A stretch of 64,000 bases of DNA from Fluviicoccus keumensis. Lineage in GTDB: Bacteria > Pseudomonadota > Gammaproteobacteria > Pseudomonadales > Moraxellaceae. The DNA lies in assembly GCF_004217445.1 (NCBI RefSeq), contig NZ_SHKX01000012.1:1-64000 (forward strand), given 5' to 3'. The position numbers were made by a program, and so were the translations under genes. Position 1 is the first letter of the stretch; each line of letters starts with the position of its first letter. A model generated the notes under the pieces. The model ran no database searches and had not been told where the DNA came from. It was given only the letters and a program-made list of their open reading frames with translations. Positions 8,524 to 17,466 of the stretch are shown here, in pieces.

Positions 8524-10830
8524 ATGTTAAAGCGGTTGTCTACTCTGGCGATGGGATTGCTGCTGGGTTCGGCGGGCTGGGCGGCGGACATGGATGCTGA
8601 CAGCTTCACTATTCGCGATATACGTCTGGAAGGACTGATGCGGGTTTCTCCCGCCAGCGTCTATGCCCAGTTGCCCTTGGCCAGCGGCGACAAGATTTCG
8701 GGCGATCGTGTTTCGGACGCGGTGCGCAGCCTGTTCGGCACCGGCAATTTCGAAGATGTGGCGGTTGAACGGGATGGCGATGTCCTGGTGTTCCGGCTGA
8801 CCGAGCGTCCGGCCATTACCGACGTCAAGCTGGAAGGCAACAAGGCCATTGACACCGACACCCTGATGGACGCCCTCAAAAAGGCCGGGCTGACCGAAGG
8901 CGAGGTGTTCCGCCGTTCGACCATGGATCATATCCGTAGCGAGCTGGAGCGCCAGTACATGGGGCAGGGCCGCTACGATGCGACCATCAAGGTTGATGCC
9001 GTACCAAAGCCGCGTAATCGGGTCGGATTGCATATCCAGATATCGGAGGGCACGCCCGCCCGTATCCGCGCCATCAATTTTGTCGGCAACCGGATATACA
9101 GCGACAAGGAGCTGGCGGGCCTGTTCCAGTCGCGCTCCAGCCACGTGACCTCATTTTTCAAGGGTGATGACAAATACTCCCGTGAACGCCTGAACGGGGA
9201 CATTGAAACCCTGCGCTCCTGGTACCTGGATCACGGCTATATCAACGCCGCGATCACCTCAACGCAGGTCACGCTCAGCCCGGACAAGCGGGATGTCTAC
9301 ATCGACGTCAACATCAACGAAGGCGAAAAGTACACTTTTGGCGAAGCCAAACTGATGGGTGAGTTTCCGGTTGATGAAAAGGAGCTGCGCAAGCTGCTCC
9401 TGATCAAGCCTGGCGAATTCTTCTCACAGCAACGGGTCACCACCTCGGTCAAACTGCTGTCCAGCCGCCTTGGCAATGACGGGTACCTGTTTGCGGATAT
9501 CAACCCGGTTCCCGATATTGATGAAAAGACACGTACGGTTAACCTGAGTTTCTTCATCAATCCCGGCAAACCGACCTTTGTCCGCCGTATCTCCTTTCAG
9601 GGCAACCAGAAGACTGATGATGTGGTGCTGCGCCGTGAGATGCGTCAGTTCGAAGGCTCGTTGGCCGCCTCGGATAAGCTGGACCTGTCAAAGCTACGTC
9701 TGCAGCGGCTGGGCTATTTCAAGGAAGTGGCGCTGGAGACGCCGCGTGTTCCGAACACGGCTGATCAGGTCGATGTCAATGTCCACGTCGAGGAACAGCC
9801 CTCCGGCACGCTTTCAGCCAGTGTCGGTTACTCCCAGGGCGCCGGTCTTATTTTCACGTTCAGTGTCAGCCAGAACAACTTCTTCGGTACGGGTAACAAG
9901 GTGGCGGTGAACCTTAACCGCTCGGACACCAGTGATGCCTACAATCTTTCCTTTGTAGATCCGTACTTTACGCAGGACGGCATCAGCCGCGGATACAACC
10001 TCTATTACCGTAAAACCAAGTTTGACAATCTCAACGTCAGCAAATACGTCACCGATGCCAAGGGCGGCAATATCAGCTTCAGCTATCCGATTGATGAAAT
10101 CCGCAGCATTAGCCTTGCCTTGGGACTGGATCAGACGGATATTACGACCGGGACCTACGCGTCGCAGCTGGTGCAGGATTTTGTCAAGGCCAACGGGAAC
10201 AGCATTTCTTCTTATACCGGCACCCTGGCCTGGAATTACAGTACGTTGAACCGCGGCGTCTTTGCCGACAAGGGCGCGGCCCAGCGGCTGGCTCTGGATG
10301 TGGCGATCCCGGGGAGTGATGTCAATTATTTCAAGCTGAGCTACAGCGGCCAGCTTTTCATTCCGATCAATAACGATTTTACGGTCCGCTTGAGGACCGA
10401 TCTTGGCTACGGTTACCACTTACCGTTTTACAAGAACTTCTTCGCGGGCGGTTACGGCTCTGTCCGCGGTTACCGGGATAACCGTCTCGGACCGCGCAGC
10501 CCTTCGCCCGCTTATGTTGTTGACCCGGATCCTGAATATGTAGGCGGGAATATCCTGGTTGAAAACAGCGCCGAGCTGATTGTGCCGACGCCGTTCGCCA
10601 AGGATAACCGCCAGTTGCGCACCGTATTTTTTGTGGACTCGGGGATGGCGTACCACACCGAGCTTCCCGGCTACGGGTTTGATCCCGGGACCATTCGCTA
10701 TACAACCGGTATTTCCCTTGCCTGGTTGACGGCGATCGGTCCATTGTCCTTCAGTTTGTCCCGTCCCCTGAACAAGGTGGACGGGGATGAAACACAGGCA
10801 TTTCAGTTTACAATCGGCCAGTCGCTCTGA
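8524..10830 (+). CDS. bamA: Outer-membrane assembly factor BamA
   Basis: BamA is the core of the BAM complex, which inserts beta-barrel proteins into the outer membrane. The 768-residue product has a Sec signal peptide (cleavage after GWAA, about residue 21), five POTRA repeats to about residue 425, then a 16-strand barrel. The barrel lid motif is present as SVRGYRDNRLGP. The last residues are QFTIGQSL, so the terminal residue is Leu rather than the usual Phe or Trp of the beta-signal. Downstream genes are skp, lpxD, fabZ and lpxA. The SD before the ATG is weak (GGGGATTGAA). Confidence 0.97.
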   Translation: MLKRLSTLAMGLLLGSAGWAADMDADSFTIRDIRLEGLMRVSPASVYAQLPLASGDKISGDRVSDAVRSLFGTGNFEDVAVERDGDVLVFRLTERPAITDVKLEGNKAIDTDTLMDALKKAGLTEGEVFRRSTMDHIRSELERQYMGQGRYDATIKVDAVPKPRNRVGLHIQISEGTPARIRAINFVGNRIYSDKELAGLFQSRSSHVTSFFKGDDKYSRERLNGDIETLRSWYLDHGYINAAITSTQVTLSPDKRDVYIDVNINEGEKYTFGEAKLMGEFPVDEKELRKLLLIKPGEFFSQQRVTTSVKLLSSRLGNDGYLFADINPVPDIDEKTRTVNLSFFINPGKPTFVRRISFQGNQKTDDVVLRREMRQFEGSLAASDKLDLSKLRLQRLGYFKEVALETPRVPNTADQVDVNVHVEEQPSGTLSASVGYSQGAGLIFTFSVSQNNFFGTGNKVAVNLNRSDTSDAYNLSFVDPYFTQDGISRGYNLYYRKTKFDNLNVSKYVTDAKGGNISFSYPIDEIRSISLALGLDQTDITTGTYASQLVQDFVKANGNSISSYTGTLAWNYSTLNRGVFADKGAAQRLALDVAIPGSDVNYFKLSYSGQLFIPINNDFTVRLRTDLGYGYHLPFYKNFFAGGYGSVRGYRDNRLGPRSPSPAYVVDPDPEYVGGNILVENSAELIVPTPFAKDNRQLRTVFFVDSGMAYHTELPGYGFDPGTIRYTTGISLAWLTAIGPLSFSLSRPLNKVDGDETQAFQFTIGQSL

Positions 10831-10856
10831 ACTGGTTTTAATGAGGAGAGAGGGTT

Positions 10857-11378
10857 ATGCGTTCAATCAAGGCAGTGACGGCGTTGGTGTTGGGCATGGC
10901 CGCTGCGGTTTCCCATGCCGGCGGTGTTGCGGTTGCGGATAGCCAGGCGGCGATTATGTCGACTGATTACGCCAAGAAGACATTTGAAAAACTCAACAAT
11001 GATCTGAAGCCCCAGCGCGATCGTTTGGACCAGTTGCGCAAGGAGCTTTCCGGCATCGAGGAAAAGTTCCAGAAGAACGGGTCGATCATGAGCGCGAAAG
11101 AGAAGACGGATCTTCAGAATACCGCCCGTCAAAAGCTGGATGAGTTCAACAACCTGGCCCAGGCGCTGCAAAAGCGGGCTCAGGATGTGCAGCAGGAGAT
11201 GGTTCAGAAGATGCTGCCCAAAATGGAAACTGCCGTGGACGAAATTCGTCAGGCTGCGAACGTCGATATCATTATCGAGCGCAAGAACGTCATTTGGTCC
11301 GAGCCGGCAACCGACCTGACCAAAAAGATTACCGAAAAGCTGAATGCCGCGATGAATGCGCCCGGTGCCGCCAAGTAA
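10857..11378 (+). CDS. skp: Periplasmic chaperone Skp/OmpH
   Basis: Skp holds unfolded outer-membrane proteins in the periplasm and delivers them to BAM. The 173-residue product starts with a signal peptide (AAAVSHA, cleavage after about residue 21). A long charged helix-forming segment of coiled-coil type (residues about 40-130) and a short beta segment with VDIIIERKNVIW follow, as in the jellyfish-shaped trimer. The ATG follows GAGGAGAG. It is located between bamA and lpxD as usual. Confidence 0.95.
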   Translation: MRSIKAVTALVLGMAAAVSHAGGVAVADSQAAIMSTDYAKKTFEKLNNDLKPQRDRLDQLRKELSGIEEKFQKNGSIMSAKEKTDLQNTARQKLDEFNNLAQALQKRAQDVQQEMVQKMLPKMETAVDEIRQAANVDIIIERKNVIWSEPATDLTKKITEKLNAAMNAPGAAK

Positions 11379-11396
11379 CCGGGAGGAGCGGATACC

Positions 11397-12434
11397 ATGA
11401 AACGCTGGACACTGGCTGAGCTGGCCAAAGAGACCGGAGCGCAGCTCCGGGGTAATGCCGATCTCATGATTACCGGTTTGGCAACCTTGCGCAGCGCGGG
11501 TCCAGAGCAGCTGAGTTTCCTGGCTAATCCGCTTTACCGCTCCGCCCTGGCCGTCACCGGCGCCGGGGCGGTCATCCTTCGCGAGGAGGATGCGGCTGAT
11601 TTTGACGGCAACGCCCTGATTGCCGCCAATCCCTACGCCGTTTACGCCGCACTGACGCACCACTTTGACCGGACGCCGCGCCGGGAGCCCGGTATTCATG
11701 CCTCGGCCGTCGTGGATCCGGATGCAGTGATTGATCCTTCGGCCGTTATCGGTGCGAGGGCCGTGATTGAGTCCGGGGCCGTGATCGGCCCGGCTTGCGT
11801 GATCGAGCCGGGTGCGTTTATCGGCGCCCGGGTTTCGCTGGGACAGGGGTGCCATGTCCGCGCCAATGCCGTGATTCATCATGATTGTGTCCTGGGCAAC
11901 CGGGTTGTGATTCATTCCGGCGCGGTGATTGGCGATGACGGCTTCGGTTTTGCGCCCGCCAATGGCCGATGGAACAAGATTGCCCAGATCGGCCGGGTCG
12001 TGATCCATGACGACGCGGATATCGGCGCCAACACCACGATTGACCGGGGTGCCCTGGATGATACGGTGATTCATCAAGGGGTAATCATTGATAACCTGGT
12101 CATGATCGCCCACAATGTGGAAGTCGGAGCGCATACCGCGATTGCCGGTTGTTGCGGCATATCGGGAAGTACTAAAATCGGTTCCTGGTGCGTTCTGGCC
12201 GGGGGTGTCGGGCTTGTGGGTCACATTGAAGTCTGTGACAAGGTCCATATCACCGGCATGACCATGGTCACCAAGTCAATTACCAAACCAGGCAGCTACT
12301 CTTCCGGAACGGCGTTTGATACGACGGATAACTGGAAGAAGATGGCGGTTCGACTGAAGAAACTGGATGAGACGACACGACGTTTGCGCGAGTTGGAGGG
12401 GCTTGTGCAGCAGTTAACCTCGAAAACTGATTGA
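11397..12434 (+). CDS. lpxD: UDP-3-O-acylglucosamine N-acyltransferase LpxD
   Basis: LpxD adds the second, N-linked 3-hydroxyacyl chain to UDP-3-O-acylglucosamine in lipid A synthesis. The 345-residue product has the N-terminal uridine-binding domain (LAKETGAQLRGNADLMITGLATL) and then a left-handed beta helix of hexapeptide repeats from about residue 100 to 290. It ends in a short helical tail (LRELEGLVQQL). Catalytic His residues lie in the repeat region, for example IAHNVEVG. GGGAGGAG precedes the ATG. Confidence 0.97.
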   Translation: MKRWTLAELAKETGAQLRGNADLMITGLATLRSAGPEQLSFLANPLYRSALAVTGAGAVILREEDAADFDGNALIAANPYAVYAALTHHFDRTPRREPGIHASAVVDPDAVIDPSAVIGARAVIESGAVIGPACVIEPGAFIGARVSLGQGCHVRANAVIHHDCVLGNRVVIHSGAVIGDDGFGFAPANGRWNKIAQIGRVVIHDDADIGANTTIDRGALDDTVIHQGVIIDNLVMIAHNVEVGAHTAIAGCCGISGSTKIGSWCVLAGGVGLVGHIEVCDKVHITGMTMVTKSITKPGSYSSGTAFDTTDNWKKMAVRLKKLDETTRRLRELEGLVQQLTSKTD

Positions 12435-12442
12435 GAGCCCAG

Positions 12443-12901
12443 ATGACGGATAACGTGCAACTCCCCATATACATCCAGTCCATTAGGGAATACCTGCCTC
12501 ACAGGTATCCTTTTTTGCTGGTGGACAGAGTCACCGCCCTGGAAGTGGGCAAAAGTATTACCGGATACAAGAACCTCACGATCAATGAGGAGTTTTTTAA
12601 CGGACATTTCCCGGAAAAGCCGATCATGCCGGGAGTGCTGATTGTCGAGGCCATGGCGCAGGTTGCCGGTGTCCTGGGTTTCGTGACCACGGGAAAGCGT
12701 CCGGCGGATGGATACATCTACCTGTTCGTGGGCGCCGACAATGTCCGTTTCAAGCGTCAGGTAGTGCCCGGCGATACGCTGGTCCTGCATGCCGAACTGG
12801 TTACAAGCAAACGCCATATCTATAAATTTGCCTGCCGCGCCATGGTAGGTGACGAACTTGCCGCCAGCGCTGAAATTCTGGTGGCCGAGCAGGTAATGTA
12901 A
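12443..12901 (+). CDS. fabZ: 3-hydroxyacyl-ACP dehydratase FabZ
   Basis: FabZ dehydrates 3-hydroxyacyl-ACP during fatty-acid elongation and competes with lipid A synthesis for 3-hydroxyacyl-ACP. From the ATG at 12443 it is 152 residues with a hot-dog fold. The active-site His55 lies in NGHFPEKPIMPG and Glu69 in IVEAMAQ. A TTG at 12431 would add four residues but overlaps the lpxD stop and leaves no room for an SD, so ATG is preferred. Its stop touches the lpxA ATG without a gap. Confidence 0.97.
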   Translation: MTDNVQLPIYIQSIREYLPHRYPFLLVDRVTALEVGKSITGYKNLTINEEFFNGHFPEKPIMPGVLIVEAMAQVAGVLGFVTTGKRPADGYIYLFVGADNVRFKRQVVPGDTLVLHAELVTSKRHIYKFACRAMVGDELAASAEILVAEQVM

Positions 12902-13678
12902 ATGCAGATTCACCCAACCGCGTTAGTGGATAGTCAGGCCAGGATTGCCGAAGGGGTCATCATTCACCCTTACACCATCATTGGTCCTGATGTTGAAATT
13001 GGCGCCGGGTGTGAGATTGGCCCGCATGTTGTCGTGAAGGGTCCGACCGTAATGGGCCGGAACAATCGCGTTTTCCAATTCTGCTCGATTGGCGAAGACT
13101 GCCAGGACAAGAAGTACAAGGGGGAAGTCACCCGCCTTGAGATCGGTGACGATAATGTGTTTCGCGAAGCCTGTACCGTGCATCGCGGCACCATTCAGGA
13201 CGAATCAGTCACCCGTATCGGCAGCCGCAACCTGTTCATGGTGAACTCGCATGTTGCCCATGACTGCGTGGTTGGCGATGACTGTATCTTTGCCAATAAT
13301 GTCGGCATTGCCGGCCATGTGAAGGTGGGTAACAGCGTCATCATCGGCGGTAATTCGGGTATCCATCAGTTCTGCGTGCTGTCCTCCTACAGCATGGTTG
13401 GCGGCGGCAGCCTGATTCTCAAGGATGTCCCGGCCTTTGTGATGGTTTCGGGTAATCCCGCCCAGGCGGCCGGCATGAACTTCGAAGGCATGCGCCGCCG
13501 CGGCTGGACCAGTGAGACGATCAACAACCTGAAGCGCGCCTACAAGATTGTTTACCGCCAGAGCCTGACCATGGATGAAGCGATTCGCCAGCTGGAGCAG
13601 GATTTGTTGCCGGTTTGCCCGGAAGTCGGTCTGTTGATTGACTCCCTGAAATCTTCCAGTCGCGGAATCACGCGCTAA
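12902..13678 (+). CDS. lpxA: UDP-N-acetylglucosamine acyltransferase LpxA
   Basis: LpxA performs the first step of lipid A synthesis, adding 3-hydroxyacyl from ACP to UDP-GlcNAc. The 258-residue product consists of hexapeptide repeats through about residue 190 and a helical C-terminal domain. The catalytic His is in the NSHVAHDCVVGDD segment, and the GGNSGIHQFC segment is well conserved. The fabZ-lpxA junction (TAA then ATG) implies translational coupling. The usual next gene, lpxB, is displaced here by a methyltransferase gene. Confidence 0.97.
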   Translation: MQIHPTALVDSQARIAEGVIIHPYTIIGPDVEIGAGCEIGPHVVVKGPTVMGRNNRVFQFCSIGEDCQDKKYKGEVTRLEIGDDNVFREACTVHRGTIQDESVTRIGSRNLFMVNSHVAHDCVVGDDCIFANNVGIAGHVKVGNSVIIGGNSGIHQFCVLSSYSMVGGGSLILKDVPAFVMVSGNPAQAAGMNFEGMRRRGWTSETINNLKRAYKIVYRQSLTMDEAIRQLEQDLLPVCPEVGLLIDSLKSSSRGITR

Positions 13679-13700
13679 ACGGTATAGTCTGTTTTCATTC

Positions 13701-13730
13701 GCCTGCCGGTCTCGCCGCGCAGGCTGTTTT
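13701..13730 (+). terminator. Weak terminator-like hairpin after lpxA
   Basis: GCCTGC at 13701-13706 pairs with GCAGGC at 13719-13724, and the inner CGG/CCG pairs extend the stem with one bulged base. TGTTTT follows. The T-tract is short, so read-through into the downstream gene is likely. Confidence 0.35.
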
Positions 13731-13774
13731 GCGTTCCGGTTTTCCGGATCGATTCGTTCAGCCGGGCCAGGTCC

Positions 13775-15037
13775 ATGTTCCAGTACCAGAAAGATAGTCA
13801 TGCCGCCGCCTGGACTCAGGACTACGTTTTCCAGCAACTGATTCCCTACATTGGCAACAAGCGCAAATTGCTGGGCTTGTTGCAACAGTCGATTGAATAC
13901 ACCGAAGTCGATCCCGCCAAGGCGACGTTCCTGGATCTGTTCGCCGGTTCCGGCGTAGTGGCCCGCATGGCCAAGCGCTTGGGGTTCCGGGTTATCGCCA
14001 ATGACTGGGAGCCTTATGCCTTTGACATCAATGCCTGCCATGTCGGTTGCAACCGCGCCCCGGAATTCCGTGAGCTGGGAGGCTATGAAAGCGCACTGGC
14101 CTGGCTGAACAGTCTGGAGCCTCGGGAAGACTGGATTACCCGTCATTTGTGCCCGGATGACGATATCGAATTCGATGTCAGTCGCGACCGGATGTTCTAT
14201 ACCCGCGCCAACGGCATGCGCATGGATGCCATGCGCGACCAGATAGAGCTTTGGGATCATCAGGGCCTGCTGACGACGGCGGAAAAGTCCTGCCTGCTGG
14301 CCCCCTTGCTGTATCAGGCCAGCTATACCAGCAATACCAGCGGTGTATTCAAGGCTTTCCATCGCGGCTGGGGCGGCCAGACCGGAACCGCCCTGTACCG
14401 GATCTTGTCCGAGATAGAGTTGAAGCCGGCATTGTTCTGCGACAATGGCCAGGATAACGAGGTGTATCAGCTGGATTGCCACCAGCTGGTGCAATATCTG
14501 GCTTCTGAGCAGATACTGGTCGATATCGCTTATCTGGATCCGCCCTATAACCAGCATCCCTATGGCAGCAATTATCACGTGCTCAACAGCCTGTCGTTGT
14601 GGGACAAGCCGACCGTGACCCCCAAGATCGAGGGCCGCAACAAGTCGGCCATCCGGGACGACTGGCGCACCGAACGCCGCAGCGCCTACAACTATCGCAG
14701 CGAAGCCTGGCGCGCCTATGCGGCGATGATGGACGTGATGGAGGCCCGTTATATCCTCACCAGTTACAGCACGGATGGCATGATTCCGCTGGAAGGGATG
14801 GTGTCGACCTGCATCGACAAGGGGCATACCGAAGTTTTCTGCCGCCCCTACAAACGTTATCGCGTCAGTTCGCAGCGCTTTTCCGCGAAGCCGATCAATG
14901 TGGAGTTCGTGCTGCTGGTCGACAGTCGCCGCCGTCACCGTGGGGGCAGCGTCGAGGCGTTATGCGATCGCATCCGTCATGCCGAAGCCACGGCCTTGAT
15001 GGCTCATCCCGAGTCCGCTTTTGAACTGGTGGGTTGA
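13775..15037 (+). CDS. Orphan D12-class DNA adenine methyltransferase
   Basis: The 420-residue product resembles N6-adenine DNA methyltransferases of the D12 type (Dam/DpnM-like, alpha group). PYIGNKRKLL near residue 30 and the SAM-binding FLDLFAGSG (52-60) precede the catalytic DPPY (255-258). The segment between them (about 110-240) would hold target recognition. No restriction endonuclease, specificity subunit or phage gene is next to it; it lies alone between lpxA and lpxB. It could be an orphan regulator-type methylase or the survivor of a lost restriction system. The ATG at 13775 follows a weak CCAGG. The recognition sequence cannot be read from the protein. Confidence 0.85.
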   Translation: MFQYQKDSHAAAWTQDYVFQQLIPYIGNKRKLLGLLQQSIEYTEVDPAKATFLDLFAGSGVVARMAKRLGFRVIANDWEPYAFDINACHVGCNRAPEFRELGGYESALAWLNSLEPREDWITRHLCPDDDIEFDVSRDRMFYTRANGMRMDAMRDQIELWDHQGLLTTAEKSCLLAPLLYQASYTSNTSGVFKAFHRGWGGQTGTALYRILSEIELKPALFCDNGQDNEVYQLDCHQLVQYLASEQILVDIAYLDPPYNQHPYGSNYHVLNSLSLWDKPTVTPKIEGRNKSAIRDDWRTERRSAYNYRSEAWRAYAAMMDVMEARYILTSYSTDGMIPLEGMVSTCIDKGHTEVFCRPYKRYRVSSQRFSAKPINVEFVLLVDSRRRHRGGSVEALCDRIRHAEATALMAHPESAFELVG

Positions 15038-15068
15038 ACCCGCCCCCGACAGGGAGTCCTGAATCACC

Positions 15069-16235
15069 ATGCACCCGTTACCACCCAAGCCAGTTTTCGG
15101 CATCGTGGCCGGTGAGGTTTCCGGCGATACCCTTGGCGCAGGATTGATCCGCGCGTTGAAAAAACGCTATCCCGGTGCCCGCTTTGTCGGTATCTGCGGT
15201 CCGCAAATGCTGGAAGCGGGCGGAGAAAGCTGGTTCCCCATGGAGCGTTTGTCCGTGATGGGACTGGTGGAGGTGCTGGGGCGGATTCGTGAACTCTTCG
15301 CCATCCGTGACGAACTGCAACGTCGTTTCATCGATGAAAAGATAGACTGCTTTATCGGCATAGACGCCCCGGATTTCAATCTGCGGCTGGCGCCGGCCCT
15401 GAAAGTTGCAGATATTCCTACCGTGCATTATGTCAGCCCTTCCGTGTGGGCCTGGCGGCAGGGACGGATTCACAAGATCAAGGCTTCGGTAGACCTGATG
15501 CTGTGCCTGCTGCCTTTTGAAAAGGCCTTTTACGACCAGCATGACCTGAAGGCGGTGTTTGTCGGTCATCCGCTGGCGGACAGCCTGCCGCTGGAGCACG
15601 ATGTCAGCCTTGCCAGGCAGCAACTGGGTCTCCCGGTGAACGGACAGGTAATTGCCCTGCTGCCCGGCAGCCGCGGCGGCGAGGTCAGCCGTATCGCGCC
15701 TGTTCTGTTCGAAGCGGCCAAGAAGCTGACGGCTCAGTATCCGGATGCGCTCTTCATCATTCCGGCCATCAACAGCTTCCGTCGCGAGCAGATCAGCGTC
15801 TTGCTGGCGCAGTCAGGATTGCAGGCGCGCATTGTCGATGAGCGTTTTGGCGCCGGGGTGGGGCGGTTGGCGATGGGCGCCGCCGATCTGGTCATCATGG
15901 CCTCCGGCACGGCGACGCTGGAAGCGATGCTGCTGAAACGGGCGATGGTCGTGATCTACAAGCTGCACTGGCTGACCTATCTGATTGCCCGGCTGCTGGT
16001 GCACTCACGCTACTTCAGCCTGCCCAACCTGTTGGCGGGAGAAACGCTGGTGCCGGAGCTGCTGCAGGGCGCCGCCAGCCCGGAGGGAATCAGCGCGGCG
16101 GCGCGGCAATGGCTGGATGACCGGGATTATCGCGAGAGCCGGCTGCACCGTTTTGCCGATATCCATCGTCAGCTTCAGGTCAACGGCAGTGAAACCGGTG
16201 CCGAAGCCATTCAACAATTACTGGAGAGCCGATAA
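15069..16235 (+). CDS. lpxB: Lipid-A-disaccharide synthase LpxB
   Basis: LpxB is a GT19 glycosyltransferase that joins lipid X and UDP-diacylglucosamine into the lipid A disaccharide at the inner membrane. The 388-residue product begins with FGIVAGEVSGDTLGAGLI and contains the family segments FIGIDAPDFNL, HYVSPSVWAWRQGR, VFVGHPLAD and LLPGSRGGEV. ASGTATLEAML forms the nucleotide-sugar site. It would normally follow lpxA directly; here the methyltransferase gene intervenes. Its stop is one base before the rnhB start. Confidence 0.97.
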   Translation: MHPLPPKPVFGIVAGEVSGDTLGAGLIRALKKRYPGARFVGICGPQMLEAGGESWFPMERLSVMGLVEVLGRIRELFAIRDELQRRFIDEKIDCFIGIDAPDFNLRLAPALKVADIPTVHYVSPSVWAWRQGRIHKIKASVDLMLCLLPFEKAFYDQHDLKAVFVGHPLADSLPLEHDVSLARQQLGLPVNGQVIALLPGSRGGEVSRIAPVLFEAAKKLTAQYPDALFIIPAINSFRREQISVLLAQSGLQARIVDERFGAGVGRLAMGAADLVIMASGTATLEAMLLKRAMVVIYKLHWLTYLIARLLVHSRYFSLPNLLAGETLVPELLQGAASPEGISAAARQWLDDRDYRESRLHRFADIHRQLQVNGSETGAEAIQQLLESR

Positions 16236-16236
16236 C

Positions 16237-16845
16237 GTGGAACTGGAACAGATTCTGGCAACCTATACCCGCATCGCCGGCGTGGATGAGGTCGGGCGCG
16301 GCCCGCTGGTCGGAGCAGTGGTAGCCGCCGCTGTCATTCTGGATCCCGCGCGTCCGATCGCCGGTTTGAAGGACTCGAAGAAACTGTCCGAGAAACGCCG
16401 CGAAGAGTTGGCGAAGGAAATCCGTGAAAAGGCACTGGCCTGGAGTCTGGGGCGCGCCGAGCGGATTGAAATTGATGAAATCAACATTCTGAAAGCCACC
16501 ATGCTGGCGATGCAGCGCGCGGTCAACGGCCTGAAAGTCATGCCGGATTTCGTGCTGGTCGATGGTAACCGGGTGCCTTTGCTGACCTCGCCGTCGCTGG
16601 CGGTGGTGAAGGGGGATTCGCTGGTGCAGGCGATCAGCGCCGCCAGCATTCTGGCCAAGGTGGCCCGCGACGAGGAAATGCACGCGCTGCACCACAAGTA
16701 CCCGCAATACGGCTTTGATGAGCACAAGGGATATCCCACGCCCAAGCATCTGGCAGCATTGAAGGCGCATGGCCCGATCCTGGAGCATCGTCGTTCCTTC
16801 GGCCCGGTGCGGGAAGCATTGAGCCATCATCTGAAGTCGGTGTAA
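16237..16845 (+). CDS. rnhB: Ribonuclease HII
   Basis: RNase HII removes ribonucleotides misincorporated into DNA and RNA of RNA-DNA hybrids. The GTG at 16237, preceded by GGAGAGCC, gives 202 residues, matching the E. coli length (198). The first catalytic pair lies in AGVDEVGRGPL (Asp, Glu), a further Asp lies in LVDGN, and another in SILAKVARDEEM. A longer in-frame opening exists upstream but would overlap lpxB almost completely. Its stop overlaps the next start as TAATG. Confidence 0.96.
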   Translation: MELEQILATYTRIAGVDEVGRGPLVGAVVAAAVILDPARPIAGLKDSKKLSEKRREELAKEIREKALAWSLGRAERIEIDEINILKATMLAMQRAVNGLKVMPDFVLVDGNRVPLLTSPSLAVVKGDSLVQAISAASILAKVARDEEMHALHHKYPQYGFDEHKGYPTPKHLAALKAHGPILEHRRSFGPVREALSHHLKSV

Positions 16846-17369
16846 TGATCGCGACGCGTCTGTCCGTTGTTCTGGGCGACCTGACACGCCTGGATGTTGA
16901 CGCCATCGTGAATGCGGCCAATACGTCCCTCTTGGGCGGCGGCGGCGTGGACGGAGCGATTCATCGCGCCGCGGGTCCTGGTTTGCTGGAAGAGTGCCGC
17001 CGCCTCCATGGTTGCCGTACCGGTCAGGCGAAAATCACGCAAGGTCACCGCTTGCCGGCGCGGTTCGTCATCCATACCGTTGGACCCGTGTGGCAGGGCG
17101 GTAGTCGTGATGAAGCGGCCTTGCTGGCGTCCTGTTATCGGGAGTCCCTGCAATTGGCGTTGGCGAACGGACTGAAAAGCGTGGCGTTTCCCGCCATCAG
17201 TTGTGGCGTTTACGGCTATCCGCACGCAGCGGCGGTGCGGATAGCGGTAGCGACCGTCCGTGAGTTCCTGAGGCAGGCGCCAGGGCTGGAAACTGTGGTT
17301 TTTTGCTGTCATGACAAGGAGATGGAAGCTCTTTATCTGAAAGCGCTGGAGGTAGCGGAAACATCCTGA
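16845..17369 (+). CDS. Macrodomain protein, O-acetyl-ADP-ribose deacetylase type
   Basis: The 174-residue product is a single macrodomain of the YmdB/MacroD type. It has DAIVNAANTSLLGGGGVDGAIHRAAG near the N-terminus, then HTVGPVW and FPAISCGVYGYP. Enzymes of this group hydrolyse O-acetyl-ADP-ribose and remove ADP-ribose from acidic residues; YmdB is also reported as a modulator of RNase III. The ATG shares one base with the rnhB stop (TAATG), so translation is probably coupled to rnhB. dnaE follows after about 100 bases. Confidence 0.92.
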   Translation: MIATRLSVVLGDLTRLDVDAIVNAANTSLLGGGGVDGAIHRAAGPGLLEECRRLHGCRTGQAKITQGHRLPARFVIHTVGPVWQGGSRDEAALLASCYRESLQLALANGLKSVAFPAISCGVYGYPHAAAVRIAVATVREFLRQAPGLETVVFCCHDKEMEALYLKALEVAETS

Positions 17370-17466
17370 CCGTCTTTTGGCGTTCCGTTTCCCGATAGCG
17401 GGGCATTGCCTGACAGCGGATGGTATGATTCCATTCCTTTCCTGATTCATCGCCCGAGCCCGACCT

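Noticed and set aside
8496..8524. GGAAC ... TCT resembling a sigma-E promoter just before bamA
   Set aside because: Spacing is roughly right, but the -10 would lie within a few bases of the ATG, placing the transcription start inside the coding region.
13205..14938. 577-codon minus-strand frame across the 3' part of lpxA and the methyltransferase
   Set aside because: The plus-strand genes have clear motifs; this frame has none.
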